A DNA stretch of 12,266 nucleotides from Cloacimonetes bacterium TCS62 (lineage in GTDB: Bacteria > Cloacimonadota > Cloacimonadia > Cloacimonadales > TCS61), in the NCBI GenBank assembly GCA_001577185.1, contig LSCM01000019.1:1-12266 (forward strand), in the 5' to 3' direction. Shown here piece by piece: positions 6,530-12,266 of the stretch; the first letter of the stretch is position 1, and each line of letters begins with the position of its first letter. The translations under genes were made by a program, and so were the position numbers. The notes beneath the pieces are model-generated. The model did not search any database. It was not told where the DNA came from and saw only the letters and a list, made by a program, of their open reading frames with translations.

Positions 6530-8101
6530 ATGCAATATATAAATATTTTAATCGGTCTAGTTGTAGGAATAGTAATCACTATAGTTATAACAATCATCAT
6601 CAAACAAATAAAAAAAGCTACTGTTAACAAGAACATAATAAATGCTAATGATCTTTCTAAAAAAATTATTAATGATGCTGAACAAGAAGCAGAAAATCTT
6701 AAAAAAAGCGTTATATTGGAAGCAAAAGAAGAATGGTATAAAGAACAGAAAGGTTATGAAAAAGAGATCAACTCTCGAAAGAAAGAGATTTACAAACTTG
6801 AGAACGATTATAATCAACGTGTCAGCAAACTAGATAGACGGACGGAAAATCTTGATAATAAAGAAGAGAATTTGCAAGGCTTTGAAAAAGAACTTAAAGA
6901 AAAAGAAAATATTATCAAACACAAAAATACCGAGTTGGATAACGTTATTGAAAAGCAGAATTCAAAACTTACCGAAATTGCTAAACTTTCAAAAGAGGAA
7001 GCAATTCAAATTCTTAAGAACAATCTGAAAAACAAAGCAAGAAATAGAGCTGCTAAAGAAATTAGGCACATTGCTGATCAAACTAAAAAAGAAGCAGATA
7101 AAATCGCATCTGGTATTATTTCGACCGCCATTCAAAGATTAGCTGTAGATTTCGTGTCGGAATCAACAGTTTCTGTGGTTTCCCTACCGGATGATGAAAT
7201 GAAAGGTAGAATAATTGGACGTGAAGGACGTAATATCAGAGCCTTTGAAAAGAAATCAGGTATTGACTTAATTATAGATGATACTCCTGAGGCTGTTGTA
7301 CTTTCTGGCTTTGATCCTGTTCGAAGAGAAATTGCACGAATGGCTTTAGAAAAATTAATTAAAGATGGAAGAATACATCCGGGAAGAATTGAACAAATTT
7401 TAGATAAAACTGCCAAAGAAATGGATTCAAATTTAATTAAACTTGGTGAAAAAGCATGCTTAGAAACAAATGTGCATAATATATCACAAAATATAGTTAA
7501 GCTTATTGGACGGCTAAATTATCGTACTAGCTACGGTCAGAATGTCTTAAAACATTCGATGGAAGCAGCTTGGGCATGCGGGATAATGGCTGCAGAATTA
7601 AATTTAGATCAAGATCTTGCTAGAAGAGCAGGATTCCTACATGATATTGGAAAAGCTATTGACCATGAATTCGATGGTTCTCATGCCAAGATTGGAGCTA
7701 ATGTTGCTAGGAAAAATGGTGAGAGTAAAATAATAGTAAATTGCATCGCAGCTCATCATGAAGAAGTCGAATATAATAGCGCGTATGCTGTTCTAACTCA
7801 GGTAGCAGATGCAGTTTCAGGTGCAAGACCAGGTGCTCGTCGAGAAATGTTAGAAACCTATATGAAACGATTAGAGAAAATGGAGGGAATAGCTAATTCT
7901 ATAGAAGGTGTTAATAAATCTTATGCTATTCAAGCAGGGAGAGAACTGAGAATAATAGTAGATCCGAATACAGTTGATGATGGAAAAACAGCTTATATAG
8001 CCTCAGATATAGCCGGGAAGATAGAAAATGAAATGCAATATCCAGGTCAAATTAAAGTGATGGTCATAAGAGAAACACGCCAATCTTCAGTAGCTAAGTA
8101 A
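6530..8101 (+). CDS. rny: Ribonuclease Y
   Basis: A membrane-anchored endoribonuclease that starts mRNA decay. It has 523 residues, the usual length. Residues 3-24 are a single transmembrane helix (INILIGLVVGIVITIVIT), followed to about residue 200 by a long Lys/Glu-rich coiled coil. The KH RNA-binding domain comes next, with the GxxG loop GREG at 230-233, and then the HD metal phosphohydrolase domain with His342, His371-Asp372 in LHDIGK, and His409-His410. All key residues are present. AAAAGGGG precedes the ATG, 26 bases after the 6S RNA. The stop shares one base with the ymdB start. RNase Y presence suggests a Gram-positive-like decay machinery in this diderm-like organism. Confidence 0.96.
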   Translation: MQYINILIGLVVGIVITIVITIIIKQIKKATVNKNIINANDLSKKIINDAEQEAENLKKSVILEAKEEWYKEQKGYEKEINSRKKEIYKLENDYNQRVSKLDRRTENLDNKEENLQGFEKELKEKENIIKHKNTELDNVIEKQNSKLTEIAKLSKEEAIQILKNNLKNKARNRAAKEIRHIADQTKKEADKIASGIISTAIQRLAVDFVSESTVSVVSLPDDEMKGRIIGREGRNIRAFEKKSGIDLIIDDTPEAVVLSGFDPVRREIARMALEKLIKDGRIHPGRIEQILDKTAKEMDSNLIKLGEKACLETNVHNISQNIVKLIGRLNYRTSYGQNVLKHSMEAAWACGIMAAELNLDQDLARRAGFLHDIGKAIDHEFDGSHAKIGANVARKNGESKIIVNCIAAHHEEVEYNSAYAVLTQVADAVSGARPGARREMLETYMKRLEKMEGIANSIEGVNKSYAIQAGRELRIIVDPNTVDDGKTAYIASDIAGKIENEMQYPGQIKVMVIRETRQSSVAK

Positions 8102-8895
8102 TGAAAATACTATTTATTGGCGACATTTTTGGGAAACCCGGAAGAAAGATAATTAGAGAAAATTTACCGGACTTAATTTCTGAATTCAAGGTTGATGTTT
8201 GTATTGCAAACGGAGAAAATGTTGCTGGTGGAAAAGGAATTACTAAAAGAACTGCAAATCAACTTTTTAAAGCAGGAGTAAATGTATTCACAAGCGGAAA
8301 TCATCTTTGGGATAAAAGAGAATCCATCGATTTTATTGCTGAAGAAAAAAGAATAATAAAGCCACTGAATTACCCGAAGAAAGCCATCGGTGCCGAATAT
8401 TATGTAGTAGATACGATAAATAACTCAAAATTAGTAATTCTCAACTTGATCGGACAAGTATTTATGAATCCTGTTGATTCCCCATTTCATACTCTAAAAA
8501 AATACCTACCTCGATTAAAAACAATTTCGAAGAATATAATAGTGGACTTTCATGCTGAAGCAACAGCAGAAAAAAGAGCTTTGGGTTATTTTGCAGATGG
8601 TGATGTTTCAGCTATCGTAGGAACCCACACACATGTACAAACAGCAGATGAAGAGATATTACCTAAAGGATGTGCATACATAACAGACGTTGGTATGACT
8701 GGACCTCATGATTCAGTAATAGGAACTAGAGAAGAGATCATTTTGGAAAAAATAACAACTGGTATGCCTAAAAGATTTAAAATTGCTAAACGGGGCTTAC
8801 AAGTAAATGCAGTTTTAATAACAATTGACGAAACATTGGGAAAAGCTACTGAAATAGTTCGGATTAAAAGGAGATATAATGCAGAAAGAACTTAA
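8101..8895 (+). CDS. ymdB: YmdB family metallophosphoesterase
   Basis: A 264-residue member of the YmdB (TIGR00282) family, two-metal phosphodiesterases with activity on 2',3'-cAMP in the B. subtilis protein, where loss affects biofilm and motility. Metal ligands known from that family are at the same or nearly the same places: Asp8, Glu39-Asn40 (NGEN), Asn67-His68 (SGNH), His151 (DFHAE), and His176 and His178 (GTHTH). The C-terminal ITDVGMTGPHDSVIG stretch is also conserved. No signal or membrane segment is present. Its ATG overlaps the rny stop by one base and its end overlaps folD by 17 bases. Pairing with rny is widespread, which suggests a role in RNA turnover; the true substrate here is unknown. 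Confidence 0.93.
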   Translation: MKILFIGDIFGKPGRKIIRENLPDLISEFKVDVCIANGENVAGGKGITKRTANQLFKAGVNVFTSGNHLWDKRESIDFIAEEKRIIKPLNYPKKAIGAEYYVVDTINNSKLVILNLIGQVFMNPVDSPFHTLKKYLPRLKTISKNIIVDFHAEATAEKRALGYFADGDVSAIVGTHTHVQTADEEILPKGCAYITDVGMTGPHDSVIGTREEIILEKITTGMPKRFKIAKRGLQVNAVLITIDETLGKATEIVRIKRRYNAERT

Positions 8896-9733
8896 AGGTA
8901 GACCGATCACAAAAAAAATATATAGACAATTAAAATCGAGAATAGAGTTGCACAAACTAAAACCGAAGTTAGTTGTGATAATTATAGGAAAAGATCCTGC
9001 AGCGGAATACTATGTAAAAATGCTGGAAAAAAAAGGGAAAAAGATAGGCCTTATTGTAGATACATTAAAATTTGAAAAGGATATTTCACAAGAAAAATTG
9101 CTATTACACATCAAAGAACTAAATAACAAAACTGATGTAAATGGTATTATGATCCAAAAACCATTACCCAACCAGATAAATGAATCACAAATTATATCCA
9201 TGATAAACTATAAGAAAGATGTTGATGCTATGCATCCACTTAATATCGGAAATATGGTTTTAGACCAAGAGGGTTTTATACCATGTACTCCTGCAGCAGT
9301 ATTGGAAATGTTGAAATTCTATAATATTGAAACTCAAGGTAGAAATATAATAATTATTGGTAGAAGTGATATAGTAGGTAAACCTTTGGCAAATTTATTT
9401 TTAAGAAAAAATGAAACAGGTAATGCTACAGTTACTATCTGTCATAGTAGGACAAAAAATTTAGTTTCTCATACTAAAAAGGCAGATATTTTGATCACTG
9501 CAATTGGAAAACCACAATTTGTTAAGAAGGAGATGATAAAGAAAAATTCAATTGTGATTGATGTTGGTGTGAATCAAATTGAAGATAAAGAAAAAGGAAA
9601 AATTTATGTGGGGGATGTAGATTACGATGATTGTTATCATAAATCTTTATTTATCACACCAGTACCAGGGGGAGTTGGGTCTGTGACTACATCACTTTTA
9701 TTAAAAAATGTCGTGGATGCTTGTGAAAAATAA
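8879..9733 (+). CDS. folD: FolD, methylenetetrahydrofolate dehydrogenase (cyclohydrolase activity doubtful)
   Basis: FolD interconverts 5,10-methylene-, methenyl- and 10-formyl-tetrahydrofolate. The protein has 284 residues, normal length. The folate-side motif is DPAAEYYVKML, then IQKPLPNQ and KDVDAMHP with the expected Gln and Asp, the dinucleotide loop GRSDIVGKP, and the end motif TPVPGGVGSVTTSLL. The unusual point is that the Lys four residues after the conserved Tyr (E. coli Tyr50/Lys54) is Leu49 here (Tyr45-Val-Lys-Met-Leu49), with Lys at 47 and 51 nearby. This Lys is needed for cyclohydrolase activity in studied FolD proteins, so this enzyme may be only a dehydrogenase. AAAGGAGA precedes the ATG, inside the last codons of ymdB. 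Confidence 0.93.
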   Translation: MQKELKGRPITKKIYRQLKSRIELHKLKPKLVVIIIGKDPAAEYYVKMLEKKGKKIGLIVDTLKFEKDISQEKLLLHIKELNNKTDVNGIMIQKPLPNQINESQIISMINYKKDVDAMHPLNIGNMVLDQEGFIPCTPAAVLEMLKFYNIETQGRNIIIIGRSDIVGKPLANLFLRKNETGNATVTICHSRTKNLVSHTKKADILITAIGKPQFVKKEMIKKNSIVIDVGVNQIEDKEKGKIYVGDVDYDDCYHKSLFITPVPGGVGSVTTSLLLKNVVDACEK

Positions 9734-9751
9734 AGTAATCAGAAAATTTCG

Positions 9752-9806
9752 TTGACGAATTTAGACTTGACGATAATTAAAGTTAAAAATTAATTAACAA
9801 TATTAT
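9752..9806 (+). promoter_or_regulatory. Possible promoter with two TTGACG boxes before the lipoprotein gene
   Basis: The 96-base gap after folD holds two copies of TTGACG, at 9752-9757 and 9767-9772, each followed by an ATTTA or AATTA stretch, so the pair forms an imperfect direct repeat with a 15-base period. -35 boxes of this form are plausible, but no good -10 lies at 16-18 bases from either (TATTAT at 9801-9806 is too far from both, GATAAT at 9772 too close to the first). No intrinsic terminator after folD is evident: the AAATTTCG/CGAATTT inverted repeat at 9744-9762 has no T run. Confidence 0.3.
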
Positions 9807-9829
9807 GAAGAATAATTGGGGAGGATTAA

Positions 9830-12220
9830 ATGTTAAAGCTTAGACATGTAGTCTTAATTGCTTTTCTAATAAGTATTTTTCTTTTCATAAATGCTTGTAG
9901 TGGTAGAAAGGGTGAATTATCTTTAAATTCGAGACCAACCATTGCAATAACATCTTATGAGGGAGTACATGAACAAACAAGTATTGATTCAACAAGTCCT
10001 ATTGGTTTTCAGCAAAGGATTTACTGGGAAGCATCTGATAATGATGGTGTAGTAGAGAAATATGCATTTAGGGTGATTGATGAAAATGATAATCCATTAA
10101 TTGACGAAGGAATAACGGTTGGTACACCTGGCTATAATGTCGTTAATGAAGATGGATGGGTTTATCATTACATTGATGGTGCTGATGAAAGTATTCCATT
10201 ATCAGAAACAGATGCTAGATCGATTTGGACCGATCAAGTGAATGCTCTAATTAATTTTCCAACACATACAGCCAATGGAGATAGCATTCCTGTTACGAGC
10301 ATATTTGAAGTAAAATGTAAGGATAATGATGGTGATGAATGCGAAACATCAGCCAAAAAATATTATTTTGCAGCATCTCATAAACCAGAATGTAATATAA
10401 GATCTAGTACCGGTGATATGGACGGCGAAGAGATTGGTACAGGGATTGTCCTATTATTTGATATTTTAGATTATGATCAATTTGTAGGTAATCAAGCAGA
10501 TCATTTTGAATTTAGATTTGAGAAACGAGACCTTTTGAATAATATTATTCCAGAATCTGGGGGTGGATTTAATGATTCTCTCTGGTGGTCTACTGAGAAT
10601 TATGATAACATACATGAGTGTTTCGTGACTCTTGATGATGAGAATGGGACAAAACCAGCATTGAAATTAAATACGCTAGAAAATGGAGTACCACAAGATT
10701 CTACTTTTATTATTGCTAAAGCGATCGATCTAGCTGGTATTGAATCTAAACCAGATACAGTTTCAGTGGTTGTAAAAGAAGGTTTTTACCCTAGCTCATT
10801 GATCTACAACGGTATTGTACAAGCAGGTAATTCAAATTTTAACGATATTTTTGTTCTAGGAGATAATCATTATACGACCTACAATTCACTTGGTCAAATA
10901 CTTCCAAGCGTCTTAACTAGTAGTGGATTTCATTATGCTACACCTCTTTGGGTAGACCAACATGGTGATTATTCAGCGATTCATAGTGATGATATTAAAG
11001 TCTACATGCATTGGGGATATAACGGTGAATTTAAACAAAATGGTCCGAACCAAAAACTTAATAATATAGTTTATGATGAAGAAACTAGTAAAAATTATTT
11101 TTCTGAAATAAAATATTACGATCTAAGATTAGATGGTGAACCTTATCATTATGCTCCACTCCCAGCGTCTGAATATAATGTGATTGATGATGATACCGGC
11201 AAAGAATGGTTAAGAGTTCCTGTAAATCATGCTATTGCACAAGAAACAGTTCTCTCTGATCTAGAAATAGGTTCTCATAAGTTTGAAGTAAGAGCAGTTG
11301 ATTTACAAAATGTTGGTGATGAATCTCCCACAAGCTTTACTTTCTATTTAAAAGAACCTGTGCCAGTTTCTGAAAAAGAAGGAATTTTAGTTATTGATGA
11401 CTCTCCTGGAAATCCGGTATTTTCTCCAGAAGCTTATGTCGATTCTTTATATACCGAAGATTATTTTTTCCAAGATTATGTAGGAACTGTTGATGTTTTC
11501 GATAGTGCAACTTTCCAGGATGAGATCTGGGTTAGCCCATTACATTTTGGGCAGGATGTTTTCTCAGCAACCGATCTTCAAAATTATAAAATAGTTCTTT
11601 ACTTTTCAGATTCTCCAGCAGCTGATAGTTATTTAGCAAGAGAATATGATGTCTTGAACCTTTATCTGGAAGGTGGAGGTAATTTGATCATCAGTTCGGG
11701 TGCTAATCTTGATTTTAAGATACAGACAGATTTAACCAATTGGGGTTACCCCTTATTTACAAAGTACTTTGGGATTAATTCTGTAGAGGATGATGCCATT
11801 ATGGTTCCTTCCCAAGATGGTTTGGAGGCTACTTTTATGCAACTAGCTTATTTTGTAGGAGCAACTGCAGAAAATGGCTCTACTGATATTGACCTTATGT
11901 TACCAAGCTTCAACCAATTTGTAAATTATAATCCTTTATCACAAGCAGAGACAAATGCACTAGGACCAGTTGCTTATTTTAATGAAGATTATCTATCAGA
12001 AGGTGCAGAAGTTATGTATAGATTTAATTGTAAGGAAGCTGGAGATGGCCCTCTAGATCCTTCCTCAGCAGAATATGATTATTATAATGGTCAGCCGGTT
12101 GCGGTGAAAAAAGCGACAGGTGATAGTAAATGTTATTTATTTAGTTTTCCACTTTCATATATGGAACCTGATCATGTGAAAACAATGTTAAACGATATCA
12201 TTAGTGAAATCGAAGAATAA
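9830..12220 (+). CDS. Large outer-membrane lipoprotein with Ig-like and Rossmann-like parts
   Basis: A 796-residue secreted protein of unknown function. Residues 1-22 form a lipoprotein signal peptide with a hydrophobic core and lipobox INAC, lipidated at Cys23; Ser24 suggests outer-membrane sorting. From about 33 to 330 it shows beta-rich Ig/fibronectin-like stretches with Asp-rich SDNDGVVEKYAFRV and KDNDGDE, which resemble calcium-binding loops. The middle (about 330-510) is of uncertain fold and ends in another beta module (SHKFEVRAVD). From Glu517 (EGILVIDDSPG) a Rossmann- or glutamine-amidotransferase-like domain seems to start, with YKIVLYFSDS and GGGNLIISSG near 615. No catalytic residues are recognised. 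GGGGAGGA precedes the ATG. It is strongly acidic, and such proteins are found in uncultured diderm lineages. A surface or adhesion role is only a guess. Confidence 0.8.
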   Translation: MLKLRHVVLIAFLISIFLFINACSGRKGELSLNSRPTIAITSYEGVHEQTSIDSTSPIGFQQRIYWEASDNDGVVEKYAFRVIDENDNPLIDEGITVGTPGYNVVNEDGWVYHYIDGADESIPLSETDARSIWTDQVNALINFPTHTANGDSIPVTSIFEVKCKDNDGDECETSAKKYYFAASHKPECNIRSSTGDMDGEEIGTGIVLLFDILDYDQFVGNQADHFEFRFEKRDLLNNIIPESGGGFNDSLWWSTENYDNIHECFVTLDDENGTKPALKLNTLENGVPQDSTFIIAKAIDLAGIESKPDTVSVVVKEGFYPSSLIYNGIVQAGNSNFNDIFVLGDNHYTTYNSLGQILPSVLTSSGFHYATPLWVDQHGDYSAIHSDDIKVYMHWGYNGEFKQNGPNQKLNNIVYDEETSKNYFSEIKYYDLRLDGEPYHYAPLPASEYNVIDDDTGKEWLRVPVNHAIAQETVLSDLEIGSHKFEVRAVDLQNVGDESPTSFTFYLKEPVPVSEKEGILVIDDSPGNPVFSPEAYVDSLYTEDYFFQDYVGTVDVFDSATFQDEIWVSPLHFGQDVFSATDLQNYKIVLYFSDSPAADSYLAREYDVLNLYLEGGGNLIISSGANLDFKIQTDLTNWGYPLFTKYFGINSVEDDAIMVPSQDGLEATFMQLAYFVGATAENGSTDIDLMLPSFNQFVNYNPLSQAETNALGPVAYFNEDYLSEGAEVMYRFNCKEAGDGPLDPSSAEYDYYNGQPVAVKKATGDSKCYLFSFPLSYMEPDHVKTMLNDIISEIEE

Positions 12221-12233
12221 GTGAGGAGTAATT

Positions 12234-12266
12234 ATGAAATATATTTTTAACAAGAACTCAATTATA
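12234..12266 (+). CDS. Start of a further gene, cut by the window end
   Basis: An ATG at 12234 follows the ribosome binding site GAGGAG 13 bases after the stop of the lipoprotein gene, and eleven codons read MKYIFNKNSII before the window ends. The spacing suggests cotranscription with the lipoprotein. A basic then hydrophobic start would suit a signal peptide, but too little is visible for any assignment. Confidence 0.55.
   Translation, partial: MKYIFNKNSII

Noticed and set aside
6296..6535. 79-codon reverse-strand frame between zapA and rny
   Set aside because: It lies almost exactly over the 6S RNA, whose paired arms explain the sequence, and the protein resembles nothing.
9744..9762. Inverted repeat after folD as a terminator
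   Set aside because: The stem is AT-rich with one bulge and is not followed by a T run, so termination there is unlikely.

Overview
The window is AT-rich bacterial DNA carrying a core translation and cell-division block in one orientation, with a decayed insertion sequence upstream and a lipoprotein gene downstream. Strong GGAGG-type ribosome binding sites stand in front of most genes, which argues against Bacteroidota, where they are usually absent. The lipoprotein has Ser just after the lipobox Cys, which suits outer-membrane sorting in a diderm. Its 'DNDG' beta-domain style is reminiscent of Cloacimonadota, Marinimicrobia and related uncultured lineages. That placement is an inference from style, not proof.

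Region 1 (1 to about 880): 103 bases with no recognisable gene, then a remnant of an insertion sequence. It keeps its left terminal sequence at 104, a complete orfA-type HTH protein, and a -1 frameshift heptamer A AAA AAG. Only the C-terminal tail of a DDE transposase remains, and no good right end is visible.

Region 2 (about 895 to 5711): infC-rpmI-rplT-pheS-pheT, encoding IF3, L35, L20 and both subunits of phenylalanyl-tRNA synthetase. The infC leader looks like a transcription attenuator. A hairpin with a run of eight T lies just before the infC ribosome binding site, and the hairpin's 5' arm is exactly complementary to a segment about 80 bases upstream. infC itself has no ATG/GTG/TTG placed next to the Shine-Dalgarno; it most likely starts at ATT, the well-known IF3 autoregulatory oddity.

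Region 3 (5734 to 9733): a small ZapB-like coiled coil, zapA, a 6S RNA gene recognised from its long bulged terminal stem, rny (RNase Y), a YmdB-type metallophosphoesterase, and folD. Genes are close or overlapping (rny/ymdB share one base, ymdB/folD overlap by 17), suggesting one transcription unit. The order zapA-6S-rny-ymdB-folD joins cell division, RNA polymerase control, mRNA decay and one-carbon metabolism. FolD appears to lack its catalytic lysine.

Region 4 (9734 to 12266): a short AT-rich intergenic stretch with two TTGACG motifs, a 796-residue lipoprotein with Ig-like and Rossmann-like parts, and the first 11 codons of another gene close behind it.

The most unusual points are the infC leader, the FolD active-site change and the 6S RNA. 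I found no evidence of a new defence or mobile system.
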